This document shows positions 32,385 to 41,809 of a stretch of DNA of 64,000 nt, one piece after another. Under the pieces are notes generated by a model, which was given only the letters and a program-made list of their open reading frames with translations, ran no database searches and had not been told where the DNA came from. The stretch spans positions 2,976,001 through 3,040,000 of the forward strand of contig NZ_JAKNTK010000001.1 in assembly GCF_022440805.1 (NCBI RefSeq), in the 5' to 3' direction. Position 1 is the first letter of the stretch. Each line of letters begins with the position of its first letter. Position numbers and translations under genes: made by a program. Source of the stretch: Holdemania massiliensis. Its GTDB lineage: Bacteria > Bacillota_I > Bacilli_A > Erysipelotrichales > Erysipelotrichaceae.

Positions 32385-34477
32385 TATTCTTCCCAATCAT
32401 ATACTGGATATCCTGATCCTTCAAATTCATAATATTGCGGATACCGTTCCTTGTAGGCATCGACTTCTGCTCGTGCCAGATCCGGATAATTGGTAATCAG
32501 TCCGCTGACGCCCATATCCAGGTAGTTTCTCATTTTATCATAGTCATCCACGGTCCAGACATACACCGGCATCCAGGCCCGTCCCGCCTGTTCGAGAAAG
32601 CTCACCGAAATCTGACTTTCCTCCACAGCCAGAAAATCAATATTCCAGTTCCAAATTCGATAGTCCATTTCGCCGGCTGTTCCATAAACACAATATCCAA
32701 TCCACCATTGCGGACGAAGCCGCTGCAGGATCTGTACTGCTTCGTAGTCGATCGACATAAAAATAGCCCGCGATACAAAATCTTCTTTTTCCACGACATC
32801 AATAATTTTCTCAGCCATTTCTTTTTGATTGCCGTTTACAGGTTTCAATTCAATTAACAACCCGGTTTCCTCTTCCCAGGTTTTCATCGCCGCGATCAGC
32901 TGCTGCAGCGTTGGAATTTTCCCTAACTTACCATCGGTATCCGTCAATGTCAGCGCCTGCAGCTGTTCCACTGTCAAATCCGCAACTTTTTTATTCACTC
33001 CCGCTAACCGTGACAACGTTGCATCATGGAAAACGACCGGAATCCCATCAGCACTCAGCTGGATGTCAATTTCCGCATAATCCGCCTGAGCGATAGCCGC
33101 CTGGCGAACGCTTTCAATCGTATTTTCCAGGGCATAAATGGATCCGCGGTGACCGATTGACCAGGGCTGATGTTCACGGGATAAAGGGCGAAGATAGAGA
33201 TCAGCGCTGTACAGCACGGTTAAAATCATCAGTATCCGGATTAGCCAAGGATGCCGCTGCACAATCCGTCGCCGGCTTAACCAGCCATGAATTTTTTGAT
33301 AGACCCAATCCAGCTTGCTGAAAGTCGTCAAATGCAGCTTCTGCACCATATATCCTAAAAGATACAGCACGCCGACGATAAGAATGATTGGCAATAGAAC
33401 AGAGATGAAATCAGGAAAGACTGCGGAAAGGAAAAAGTATAAGATAAAGACCGCTGTCAGACCGCTGAGCCAGGGATGACGATGAATCCATTGATGGAAG
33501 CCCTCCCAGGATTTTACTTTCTGAACACTCGCTGCGGTTACTCCGCGAACACGCTGAACAGCTTCATTGAGTTTCTCCGCTTCTTCGCTTTCCGGTTCTT
33601 CTTCCAGCATAACCACGCCCTGTGCAGAAACCAGACGAACCAGAAAATACAGAAATGCCAGACTCATCAAGAAAAAGCCGAACTGAATTAATAATGACTG
33701 CGTTAAATAGAGGCGAAAGGTTGGCGACATAATTAAATTTTTCAAAAAAAAGCGATTGAAATCAGAGTTGATCAGCAATGCCTTTGGCAGGAAGTTGACG
33801 ATCAGCCATTCCGCCAAAAACCAAACGCCGCATCCTAGCGCCAGCTTAGTCTTTGCCTTGTTGGTCAGCTGCTTCCAAATCTGAATATTTTTACGAACAG
33901 CCTGGCTGAGTTTCAAACGTTGAAAGATCATCAACAACGGCACAAAGATCAGAACAATACCGGCACCATACAGACAAATCCAAAAAGCACCGACGAGCAT
34001 CCGGCCTCCGGCTGTCAGCTGTAATTCGCCGATGACAAAGTCTGGTACACGCAGCCGCGGAATCAGCGAATTGATATAAACCAGATGGACAGCGGGCAGA
34101 AACAGGGCATAATACAAGGTGCATAAAGGCAGCTGCAGATTGCGGATTCCTTTTAATGAGAATACAGACTGTCGGCAGGCTTCACGAATAGAGAGCGATT
34201 CTTGACGTTGGCCTTTGTCAATCAGATGAAGGATAACGCCCAATTCAAAAACAATCAGTCCCGTACCGACCAGCATATAAAACAATGCCAGCAAAATACC
34301 AGGCACCGATAAAAATCCCATTACAATCTCGGAGTTAAAGGTCATTCCTGAACGAGCCCGACTGAGATAAAGACGAAGCAGCTGTCCCAACAACGGATTG
34401 ACAAACAAATATAAACAAATTCGATAAATAATTTCAAACTGAATAATTTTTCCCAGCCACGGACACTTCTTTCTCAT
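32384..34477 (-). CDS. Membrane-domain glycerophosphodiester phosphodiesterase
   Basis: 697 residues. The N-terminal 420 residues carry about eight to ten membrane segments (GPDPase membrane domain). The C-terminal part from about residue 450 is a GDPD catalytic domain: GHRGSIYALENT, EIDIQLSADG, VVFHDATLSRL, LLIELKP, and a late VDDYDKM. It hydrolyses glycerophosphodiesters, or acts on teichoic acid-type polymers outside the cell, as suggested for other members. The group II intron sits immediately downstream in the opposite orientation and meets the stop codon. GGAGAT precedes the ATG. Confidence 0.92.
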   Translation of the reverse strand: MRKKCPWLGKIIQFEIIYRICLYLFVNPLLGQLLRLYLSRARSGMTFNSEIVMGFLSVPGILLALFYMLVGTGLIVFELGVILHLIDKGQRQESLSIREACRQSVFSLKGIRNLQLPLCTLYYALFLPAVHLVYINSLIPRLRVPDFVIGELQLTAGGRMLVGAFWICLYGAGIVLIFVPLLMIFQRLKLSQAVRKNIQIWKQLTNKAKTKLALGCGVWFLAEWLIVNFLPKALLINSDFNRFFLKNLIMSPTFRLYLTQSLLIQFGFFLMSLAFLYFLVRLVSAQGVVMLEEEPESEEAEKLNEAVQRVRGVTAASVQKVKSWEGFHQWIHRHPWLSGLTAVFILYFFLSAVFPDFISVLLPIILIVGVLYLLGYMVQKLHLTTFSKLDWVYQKIHGWLSRRRIVQRHPWLIRILMILTVLYSADLYLRPLSREHQPWSIGHRGSIYALENTIESVRQAAIAQADYAEIDIQLSADGIPVVFHDATLSRLAGVNKKVADLTVEQLQALTLTDTDGKLGKIPTLQQLIAAMKTWEEETGLLIELKPVNGNQKEMAEKIIDVVEKEDFVSRAIFMSIDYEAVQILQRLRPQWWIGYCVYGTAGEMDYRIWNWNIDFLAVEESQISVSFLEQAGRAWMPVYVWTVDDYDKMRNYLDMGVSGLITNYPDLARAEVDAYKERYPQYYEFEGSGYPVYDWEE

Positions 34478-34798
34478 TATTGGAATCTCCTTTAAGCTGT
34501 CTTATTATACCACGTTTGCTTTTAAAGATTTCAATCAGATCCATTTTCCGATAAAAAGGGATCCTTCATTCTTAGATTGATTATTGAAATGACATCATGT
34601 GACAAAAAAAACGTCAGCTTATTTACTGACGTTAAAGAAGCGAGAAAGGATTGGGGTTTCTGCAGAAATTGACAATCCTTTTTTTGATCATTCAGCATTT
34701 TTCATATTGCTTCCGAAATCCATTCTCAGGCTTTCTCAGACTGTGCAGCGAAATTGATTTCAGCTTGATCTGCCAATCTGTCCAACATGGCGGATTGA
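34478..34798. other. Intergenic region with two hairpins
   Basis: No gene seen. Besides the minus-strand terminator at 34603-34633, a second hairpin AAGGATTG/CAATCCTT (34646-34653, 34673-34680) is followed by seven T on the plus strand, although no plus-strand gene ends here. The GDPD promoter should lie in 34480-34560. Confidence 0.5.
34603..34633 (-). terminator. Intrinsic terminator after the ceramidase-like gene
   Basis: AACGTCAG (34610-34617) pairs with CTGACGTT (34626-34633); on the minus strand eight T follow. It lies about 165 bases past the ceramidase-like stop. Confidence 0.75.
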
Positions 34799-35956
34799 TT
34801 AGGCCTGGGATAATTCCTGTATGACATTCAAAAATTCCCGCCGGGTATCAGCGCTTAAGGTATCCTGCAGCGATTCATAAGTCATTCCATCAAAGGAGGG
34901 GCCTGCAACATAATGACTGTATCCCTGCGAATAACAAATCAGAGCACTGCGGCCTGGAATCGTGGCGGTATTGTATTCGCTAAAAAGTTCAAATTCGCTA
35001 AAAATCAAACGGAAAGGACCAATCTTCCAGGCTGTAAACGTTGTTTCGTGACGCAGTTTTTCCGGATGAGCCAGGTTCTCGCGGCTTCGTTCTATCCCAT
35101 ATTGCAGCGTGATGCGTTCCCGCTCACTGTAATACTCAGGGATCACAAGCTCCGAGGGATCTTTCAGCTCATGATTCAGCTTAACAAGGCGTTCGCTGTA
35201 ACCCAACTCGACTGGAAATAAAGGGGCTGGTTTATTTAACAGACGATCAAATTCTTCAGCCATCCAAAAACCGAATTGTTCCATCTGTGCAGGTGTTTGT
35301 TCCTTACGGGTAAACCGGGTACTGACATCGCCTGCCGCTGACTGCAGAAACGAAAAGAATTCATCCGGATACTGTGCATCCAGCTGCCGCATGGCATAGC
35401 CTGGGTATTCTGAAGTGAAGAAGGGTGTATCCCCATTCAGTGATGTAGGATGACAGTTATAAATCAACAGAGAAGCAATCCGTTTTTCATTTTCATAAAA
35501 ACACAGCGCATGCGCAAAAATTTGATCCGTTGTCCAATGACTGATGCGGCTTTGGCCAATTCGGGTAAACGGTTCAGCCACATAGCTGCACGTCAGCTCA
35601 GCCTCACGCAGGGTCAGCGGAATTAAGGCTTCACACACCTGATCCCGCACCTGATTGCGATAGCTTTCTACCCGCATGTCCGGCGCAAAATGGGTATGCG
35701 TCCCGCTGATGATGACATACGTCGCAAGGCCCCAGGCTTGTTCCAAACGCTCGCGAACATCCTGGACTAAGGTGATCGGTGCCTGCAGGGAATCCAAAGC
35801 GATATGCACATAACGGCTGCCGTTCTGTTCCAGCACGAGGATCCGCGCATACAGCGGATCACGCACAGTGTCCAAGGGCTGAACCTGCTGCGCAAAACCC
35901 GCCGCCCGTATCGGTTCACGAGGATTGATGTTGAGTTTAACTGTTTGAATTTTCAT
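34799..35956 (-). CDS. Neutral/alkaline ceramidase N-terminal domain protein
   Basis: 385 residues matching the catalytic domain of the neutral ceramidase family. Seen motifs: AAGFAQQ near the N-terminus, SGTHTHFAPD (zinc His pair), NCHPTSLNG, and SAAGDVSTR. The family's large C-terminal Ig-like domain is missing, as in many short bacterial relatives, and there is no signal peptide, so it would act inside the cell. Ceramidases cleave N-acyl-sphingosine; whether this one does is unproven. The gene overlaps the 3' end of the histidine kinase gene by 20 bases, so it is co-transcribed with the two-component system. AGGAGG lies in the kinase gene before the ATG. Confidence 0.78.
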   Translation of the reverse strand: MKIQTVKLNINPREPIRAAGFAQQVQPLDTVRDPLYARILVLEQNGSRYVHIALDSLQAPITLVQDVRERLEQAWGLATYVIISGTHTHFAPDMRVESYRNQVRDQVCEALIPLTLREAELTCSYVAEPFTRIGQSRISHWTTDQIFAHALCFYENEKRIASLLIYNCHPTSLNGDTPFFTSEYPGYAMRQLDAQYPDEFFSFLQSAAGDVSTRFTRKEQTPAQMEQFGFWMAEEFDRLLNKPAPLFPVELGYSERLVKLNHELKDPSELVIPEYYSERERITLQYGIERSRENLAHPEKLRHETTFTAWKIGPFRLIFSEFELFSEYNTATIPGRSALICYSQGYSHYVAGPSFDGMTYESLQDTLSADTRREFLNVIQELSQA

Positions 35957-37358
35957 TCTTTTCCTCCCGGATTTTCTCCTTTTTTCCTTTCAGTTTTCCT
36001 TCCAGCTTACGCGGCTTTTCCCGTTTCAGGCCGCCCGGCCGGGAAATCCTGAAAATAACGCCATTATTAAGATTTTCAGCTTCCGCCCGATAACCATACG
36101 TTGTGCAGACACGGTAGACAATCGACAATCCGAGTCCGAATTTCCCATCCGTGCCTTTTTCATACGGTTTAAACAGTTTGCTTAAACGTTCTTCACTCAT
36201 AAGCGGTCCGTCATTCGCCACGGTCAGTTCTTTTTCATTCAATGTGATTACAATTTCATGCGTAGCATAACGAATGGAGTTATCCAGCAGATTTTCAACA
36301 ACGACACGCCATGGATCCTCTTCGCCATGGAAATAAATCTTTTCCAGCTGAGTTGAAATTTCCAGCTCGGGCCGAATCACTTTTAAGGAAAGAATCGCTT
36401 TGTTGATCACAGCGCTCATATCCAGCGTATCCCCTGCCATCCCATCATCCGTCAGATAGCCCAGTTTGTTCAGCATGATCAAGCTGTACACTTTCTTTTC
36501 CAGACGATCGGCGTGTTCAATGATCACATCTACGCTCTTCTCCAGCGTTTCATACGGATAGATCCCGTCTTTGATGCTTTCGCCATAGGATTTAATCGTT
36601 GCGATCGGTGTTTTCAGATCATGCGAGATATTCTGAATCATTTCTTCCTTAATCTTTTCCTGCTTATCCAGCTCTTCTTTCATCGCGACTAGGGCCTGCG
36701 CCACCTGTCCGATTTCATCCCGCCTTTCGATATGCAGCTCGGCTTCCTCACCGCGGCTGACCTTTTCAATGTAATTACGGATTTGATTCAGCGGATGAAT
36801 CAGCGAGCTGATCCACAGCATCAGGCAGACAAACAACAGAGAAACGACCAGCACATTGAGATTGATGACACTGTTCAGCAGCATATTTTTAAAATCACTG
36901 CGATAACTGTCGCTCATTAACGAAATTAAGATCGTGTGCGAATCCAATCGTGCCAGCGAATAAAAGTACGTCTTGCGATCCTGCACATAGGCTCGATCAG
37001 CAACCTCCTGAGCCAATCCATCCCCTTCTTCCAGCAGATGGGAAATCAGCTGCGGATCCAGCGATGTAGTGCCAATTTTGGAAAACTGCCGTGTTTCCTT
37101 ATCGTAAAACAGGTGAATAATGCTGGGATCTGTATTCTCGGCAATTTCCTCAATATCCATATTCATCGAATAGTTGAAAGCAATATTGTTCTGTGCCCGA
37201 TGCAGCATACTGTACATTTGCTTTTCAACAAATTCATTCACATTTTCCGACAGATAAACGAAGAAAAACACGGTGAAGACGGTGACGACCAGGAAGATCA
37301 GCGTCAGCAGCTGCTGGGACAGCGACAGCTCTTTGAGCCAGATACGTAATCGTTTCAT
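35937..37358 (-). CDS. Sensor histidine kinase
   Basis: 473 residues. Two membrane segments (about 14-36 and 160-185) flank an extracellular sensor of about 125 residues. HAMP domain at about 185-240, HisKA with NISHDLKTPIATIKSYGES (phospho-His at about residue 245), then HATPase with VVENLLDNSIRYA, a weak G1 box and KFGLGLSIVYRV (G2). The C-terminus ends in a very basic Lys/Glu-rich tail of about 35 residues. The ATG directly follows the response regulator stop. Ligand unknown; the co-transcribed ceramidase-like gene suggests a lipid or envelope signal (inference). Confidence 0.92.
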   Translation of the reverse strand: MKRLRIWLKELSLSQQLLTLIFLVVTVFTVFFFVYLSENVNEFVEKQMYSMLHRAQNNIAFNYSMNMDIEEIAENTDPSIIHLFYDKETRQFSKIGTTSLDPQLISHLLEEGDGLAQEVADRAYVQDRKTYFYSLARLDSHTILISLMSDSYRSDFKNMLLNSVINLNVLVVSLLFVCLMLWISSLIHPLNQIRNYIEKVSRGEEAELHIERRDEIGQVAQALVAMKEELDKQEKIKEEMIQNISHDLKTPIATIKSYGESIKDGIYPYETLEKSVDVIIEHADRLEKKVYSLIMLNKLGYLTDDGMAGDTLDMSAVINKAILSLKVIRPELEISTQLEKIYFHGEEDPWRVVVENLLDNSIRYATHEIVITLNEKELTVANDGPLMSEERLSKLFKPYEKGTDGKFGLGLSIVYRVCTTYGYRAEAENLNNGVIFRISRPGGLKREKPRKLEGKLKGKKEKIREEKNENSNS

Positions 37359-38018
37359 TTATCCCAGCCGATATCCGAACCCGTAAATCGTATGGATACT
37401 CAAATTCGGCATCTTTTTCCGCAGCCGCCGCAGCGTATCATCCACGACCCGATCCGAGCCAAAATAATTGACATCCCAAACCTGTTCAAGTATCTGTTCA
37501 CGTAAAAACGCGGTTCCCTTATTTTTAACAAACAGCATTAACAGATCGAACTCTTTCGTTGTCAAATCCAGTTCGCGGCCTTTTTCAAAGACGAGCCGTT
37601 GAGCTTCATCAATTTCATAACCATCAACCACAATCCGATTCGCGTCTTCCTTATAGGTTCGCTTCATAATGTTATTGATCCGCAATACAAGCTCTTTCGG
37701 TGAGAAGGGCTTAGTAATGTAATCATCACTGCCTTTTTCCAAACCGATGATGCGGTCGAACTCCTTATCCCGCGCTGACATGAAAACCACCGGCACTTCC
37801 GGAGACTGCATGCGGATTTCTTCAATCAGATCAAAACCGCTTTTATCATCAAGCATAATATCCAGAATCCAGCAATGAACATCATCGTCCGAGGTATGGG
37901 CAGAAGCTTCCTCATAGGTCAAATAAGAACGGACTTCATAGCCTTCCTTTTCCAAGTATCGCTTGACCAGTTCATTGAGATCTTTTTCATCTTCCACAAT
38001 CGCTATTACTTTCTTCAC
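37359..38018 (-). CDS. OmpR/PhoB family response regulator
   Basis: Receiver domain with acidic pair (VEDEKDL), phospho-acceptor Asp in WILDIMLDD, MSARD and the KPF lysine motif; the C-terminal winged helix reads LTTKEFDLLMLFVKNKG and DDTLRRLRKK. It pairs with the kinase that follows without a gap. GGGGTGA stands 7 bases before a GTG at 38018, which I prefer; ATG codons at 38024 and 38042 are alternatives giving up to 227 residues. Regulated genes probably include its own operon. Confidence 0.92.
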   Translation of the reverse strand: MKKVIAIVEDEKDLNELVKRYLEKEGYEVRSYLTYEEASAHTSDDDVHCWILDIMLDDKSGFDLIEEIRMQSPEVPVVFMSARDKEFDRIIGLEKGSDDYITKPFSPKELVLRINNIMKRTYKEDANRIVVDGYEIDEAQRLVFEKGRELDLTTKEFDLLMLFVKNKGTAFLREQILEQVWDVNYFGSDRVVDDTLRRLRKKMPNLSIHTIYGFGYRLG

Positions 38019-38089
38019 TTGCATCTCACCCCACGTTTCCATTGTATCAAATTTAACCCTGGAAATCCATGAAACCCGAAACGGGATCG

Positions 38090-38129
38090 GAATAAAAAGA
38101 AAACGAAGCCGGTCTTTACCGTTTCTTCG
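38090..38129 (-). terminator. Probable terminator overlapping the end of the methyltransferase gene
   Basis: On the minus strand GCGAAG-AAACGG pairs with CCG-GCTTCG, followed by TTTTCTTTTTAT; the 5' arm includes the last codons and stop. Confidence 0.55.
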
Positions 38130-38850
38130 CTTTAAAAATAATCATCATCGGACGATGCCGTTCTTCTTCCATTTTCGGTACTTCGCGGATCAATTCTGTC
38201 GTTGGCTGCGGCTCCTGAATATCCTCCAGTTCAAAGCCATTGTGGATCAGCGCCTGCACGATCGTCGTCAGGGAATGATGATATTTCACAACTGGCGCCC
38301 CTAAGAAGATTGAATCCCGTCTTCCATCAAGAAAGTAACGCGTAACCGGCCATACTGGATCTGGATCGGAAGTTTGATCAAGCCATTGCTGACTGCCTTC
38401 AGCTGTAAAAATCGGATGTTCCATCGAAAAGATGAATTCTCCGCCTGGCCGCAGGGTTTTCGCAATCTGTTGAAACAAGGCGTTCAGGTTTTCAATATAA
38501 TGCAGCGTCAGCGAGCTCAGAACCACGTCAAAACTTTCGCTTGGATAAGCATAGTCTTCAAGCGCTCCCTGCTGATATTCGATTCCTTCCAGCTGATTGA
38601 TCGTGCGGGCCTGCTCCAGCATTTTCTCTGACAGATCCATTCCCAAGACTGAAACCGCACCGTTTTCCATCGCATATCGGCAATGCCAGCCATAACCGCA
38701 GCCTAGATCCAGAACCTGTTTATTTGTGAAATCCGGAAGCATAGCCTGCAGCACCGGCCATTCGCCAGCCCCTGCCAAGCCTTTCTCCGATCTGCTCATA
38801 TGACTGTATTTTTCAAAAAAATCCTGATCATCATAGCGATTCTCTTTCAT
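38116..38850 (-). CDS. Class I SAM-dependent methyltransferase
   Basis: 244 residues with SAM-binding motif I VLDLGCGYGWHCRYA, motif II GMDLSEKML, and motif IV region FDVVLSSLTLHYI. It belongs to the UbiE/Coq5-like Methyltransf_11 group; small-molecule substrate unknown. Single gene between the two-component operon and the glmM operon. AAAGAAGGA lies before the ATG. Confidence 0.9.
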   Translation of the reverse strand: MKENRYDDQDFFEKYSHMSRSEKGLAGAGEWPVLQAMLPDFTNKQVLDLGCGYGWHCRYAMENGAVSVLGMDLSEKMLEQARTINQLEGIEYQQGALEDYAYPSESFDVVLSSLTLHYIENLNALFQQIAKTLRPGGEFIFSMEHPIFTAEGSQQWLDQTSDPDPVWPVTRYFLDGRRDSIFLGAPVVKYHHSLTTIVQALIHNGFELEDIQEPQPTTELIREVPKMEEERHRPMMIIFKAKKR

Positions 38851-39001
38851 AATTTATCCTTCTTTCCTTTCCTGTCAGCGAATTTAACGCTGCTTTAGTC
38901 CTTCTTTATTTTATCTCGATCATTCCTGAAAAGCGATGTTTTTTTTGCATTAGATCTTCTTGGTCAAGACAGCATCAAGAGCATTATGAACTATGTTTCT
39001 T

Positions 39002-39037
39002 AAGAAAAAGGAACACCGCGCAGCAGCATTCCTTTTC
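39002..39037 (-). terminator. Intrinsic terminator after glmM
   Basis: AAAAGGAA (39006-39013) pairs with TTCCTTTT (39029-39036), with further pairing inside; on the minus strand TTTTTCTTA follows. It ends the cdaA-cdaR-glmM transcript. Confidence 0.75.
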
Positions 39038-39053
39038 ATCTTTTTTTCTTCGA

Positions 39054-40388
39054 TCACAAACCGGATTGTTCAATCAGATCGACAACACGGTAAACATAGT
39101 GGTGACACAGCTCATCGCTTTCGGCTTCAACCATCACACGAACCAGCGGTTCAGTTCCGGATGGACGAACAAGAATCCGTCCGTTGCCCTGCAGCTCTTC
39201 ATTGATCGCCGCAACTTCTTTCACAATCGGATCAGCCTGCATCGCCGCTTCCTTATCTTTCACCGGTACGTTGATCAGCAGCTGCGGATAAATTTTCAGG
39301 CCATCCTTGAGCTCCACAATCCCCTTGCCGGTTTTGTGCATAACTTCCAACAGCTTTAACGCCGTCAGCAAGCCATCCCCCGTCGTCGCATGTTCCTTGA
39401 AGATAATGTGTCCGGACTGTTCGCCGCCGAGCATGTAATCCTTCTTCACCATACATTCGTAGACGTATTTATCTCCCACCTGTGTGGATTCGGTTGCAAT
39501 GCCAAGCTGTTCCATAGCTTTAAAGAATCCCAAATTGGCCATCACGGTGCTGACTACGGTATTGCCGCGCAGATGCCCGGCTTCCTTCAAATACTTGCCG
39601 CAGATATACAGCACATAGTCGCCGTCGATCAACTCACCATTCGGATCCACCGCGATCAGACGATCAGCATCGCCGTCAAACGCCAAGCCTAAATCGAAGA
39701 TTCCGCTTTTCATCAGTTCCTGCAATGAACCCGGATGCGTGGATCCGCATTGCGTGTTGATGTTAATGCCGTTGGGTTCGCTGTGAATGACTGTGCAGTG
39801 GGCGCCCATGCGCCGCAGCAGCTTCTCCGCGGTTGTGGTCGCCGAGCCGTTAGCGAGATCCAAAGCCAGATGGAACGATTCAAGACGGAAGTCAAACAGG
39901 GATTCCATCCAATCCAAATAATGCTCCAGCCCTTCGTCATAACGCACGATCTGACCAATCTTATCACCGCTGACCAGCGGAATTTCCGTCAAGCCGTCGA
40001 TATAGTCTTCAATCAATCCCTCGATCTCTGCCGAGAGCTTAATCCCTGCCTGCGAAAAAACTTTGATTCCGTTGTCATAGTACGGATTATGGCTGGCGGA
40101 GATCATCACGCCGCAGCTGAATTGTTCACGTTTTACCAAATAGGCCACGCTGGGTGTCGGACAGGTTCCCAACAAATACACATCCGCACCGCTGGCGGAA
40201 GCTCCGGCCGCTATCGCATTTTCAAACATCCCGGAAGATAAACGCGTGTCCTTGCCGACCAGAATCCGGCCTTTTCCGGTTTTGGAGAAATAATATCCCA
40301 AATACCGTCCGACTTGGAAGGCACGCTGCACATCCAATGTTTCATTGGCTTTGCCGCGAATGCCGTCAGTTCCAAAATAACGTCCCAT
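39054..40388 (-). CDS. glmM: Phosphoglucosamine mutase
   Basis: Converts glucosamine-6-phosphate to glucosamine-1-phosphate for cell-wall precursors. Markers: MGRYFGTDGIRGKAN, active-site Ser in ISASHNPYYDNGIK, metal loop AFDGDADRL, GGEQSGH, and the C-terminal RPSGTEPLVRVM. 444 residues, standard. It overlaps the cdaR stop by one base and completes the widely conserved cdaA-cdaR-glmM operon; in other Firmicutes GlmM binds and modulates CdaA. Confidence 0.96.
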   Translation of the reverse strand: MGRYFGTDGIRGKANETLDVQRAFQVGRYLGYYFSKTGKGRILVGKDTRLSSGMFENAIAAGASASGADVYLLGTCPTPSVAYLVKREQFSCGVMISASHNPYYDNGIKVFSQAGIKLSAEIEGLIEDYIDGLTEIPLVSGDKIGQIVRYDEGLEHYLDWMESLFDFRLESFHLALDLANGSATTTAEKLLRRMGAHCTVIHSEPNGININTQCGSTHPGSLQELMKSGIFDLGLAFDGDADRLIAVDPNGELIDGDYVLYICGKYLKEAGHLRGNTVVSTVMANLGFFKAMEQLGIATESTQVGDKYVYECMVKKDYMLGGEQSGHIIFKEHATTGDGLLTALKLLEVMHKTGKGIVELKDGLKIYPQLLINVPVKDKEAAMQADPIVKEVAAINEELQGNGRILVRPSGTEPLVRVMVEAESDELCHHYVYRVVDLIEQSGL

Positions 40389-41809
40389 TAATTCGTCCCT
40401 CCATCACTGTCATTATCGTCTGACGCTGCGGAATTGCTTGGATCCGTAACGTTGACGGTCAAGGATGCCTGCTGCAGGGTGTACTTCACATAGGTTCCAG
40501 TATCCTGATTGACCTGTAATGTCACTTCCTGTTCCCCTGGCTGCAGATCCTTCATATCAAAATATACATAAATGTCGCTGGCGGTGATTTTATCAACATT
40601 GGCCTGCGTTCCATAAACGGTAACGCTGACCGCAATCTGGTCATCTTTGGTCTGAACGTTGTAACGTTTAGTATTGTTGATGGCATTGATCGCAACGTTG
40701 TCGATGGTTTTGGATACGGCATCGCCCAGCTTGATGTCCATATTGACGCGTGCTGGATTGATCTGGCGAACACCCGTTGGCAGTGTGATCGTCTGATACA
40801 TCTTGGTATCGGAGGTTAGCTTCGTCGCATCCAGCTGAACTGAAACCTTATCGAGCTTATCCAGTACAGACTGCTGCGCATAAATTTTAACCGAGGAATG
40901 ATCGAAAATGATCTCCTCAATCGCCTTACCGTCTGGAATCTCGCCCTGCAGTTCTACCGCAACAGGTACATCCTTGCTTGGCGAAGTAACTTTGACATTG
41001 ACCTTTACCGTGCTTGGAATGATATCTGCTTTAACCGGTGTTCCTGTCTGATCGTAAGCGACCAATACAGCATCCTGTTCAAAATCAGCGGTTTTGCCGG
41101 AAACATCGATCAGCGCTTTTACAAACGCGATGCTGTCAAGCGTATCAGAAGCCGCACGAACATTAACCTTGGTCGCTTCAAACTGCGGATCTCCCAGGAT
41201 GTAAATGTTGTCAAGCTTGTCGGTATTGATAAAATCATAACTCAGATCAAACTGTGTCGTGACTTTTTTCTTGATCGTAACCAAAGCTGTAGACGGTTCC
41301 AGTTTGACATTGACCCGTTCGGAGAAATCCTTTGGCTGCAGCTTCACCTGGTAGGTTCCTTCGGTCAGACCCGAAAGATCGGCGACAACGCTGTAATTTT
41401 TCTGTGTCCGGACTAACTGGACATCCGACATTTCACCCATGACATAGGCCGCAGCTTCGCTGGGCAGACCGGAAATTTCAAACATATCGGAATTGTAATT
41501 GATGGTGACCGGAACAGATGGGATCTCATGGACACTCTGGATGTTGTTGGATAAGCTGGTGTCGGTGTAATTGACAGTCAGATACAGCAGCACAGCCAAG
41601 GCCAGAGAAACGACTTTGCCATACCGCGGATTAAACAGGATCCGATCAATCCAGGAACTTAACCAGCGTACACCTTTAAACAATCCGTCTTCAATCGTAG
41701 CGTAAGTCTTTACAACTTTTTTGCTTTGGCGGGCGATTTTGTTTGCCAGCTCCAGCTTGGACTCGGAATCCTTCATCTGCGGATTCTGTCTAGGATCGTT
41801 ATTCTTCAT
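40388..41809 (-). CDS. cdaR: CdaR/YbbR domain regulator of c-di-AMP synthesis
   Basis: 473 residues: a cytosolic N-terminus of about 65 residues, one membrane helix (VVSLALAVLLYLTV), then four external YbbR-type beta repeats (one is PVTINYNSDMFEISGLPSEA) ending in a Ser/Asp-rich tail. CdaR modulates the diadenylate cyclase CdaA. The GTG at 41818 opens the frame, but GGAAG is 8 bases before the ATG at 41809, which I use. The start overlaps the end of cdaA, and the stop overlaps glmM. The cytosolic extension is longer than in Bacillus CdaR. Confidence 0.93.
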   Translation of the reverse strand: MKNNDPRQNPQMKDSESKLELANKIARQSKKVVKTYATIEDGLFKGVRWLSSWIDRILFNPRYGKVVSLALAVLLYLTVNYTDTSLSNNIQSVHEIPSVPVTINYNSDMFEISGLPSEAAAYVMGEMSDVQLVRTQKNYSVVADLSGLTEGTYQVKLQPKDFSERVNVKLEPSTALVTIKKKVTTQFDLSYDFINTDKLDNIYILGDPQFEATKVNVRAASDTLDSIAFVKALIDVSGKTADFEQDAVLVAYDQTGTPVKADIIPSTVKVNVKVTSPSKDVPVAVELQGEIPDGKAIEEIIFDHSSVKIYAQQSVLDKLDKVSVQLDATKLTSDTKMYQTITLPTGVRQINPARVNMDIKLGDAVSKTIDNVAINAINNTKRYNVQTKDDQIAVSVTVYGTQANVDKITASDIYVYFDMKDLQPGEQEVTLQVNQDTGTYVKYTLQQASLTVNVTDPSNSAASDDNDSDGGTN

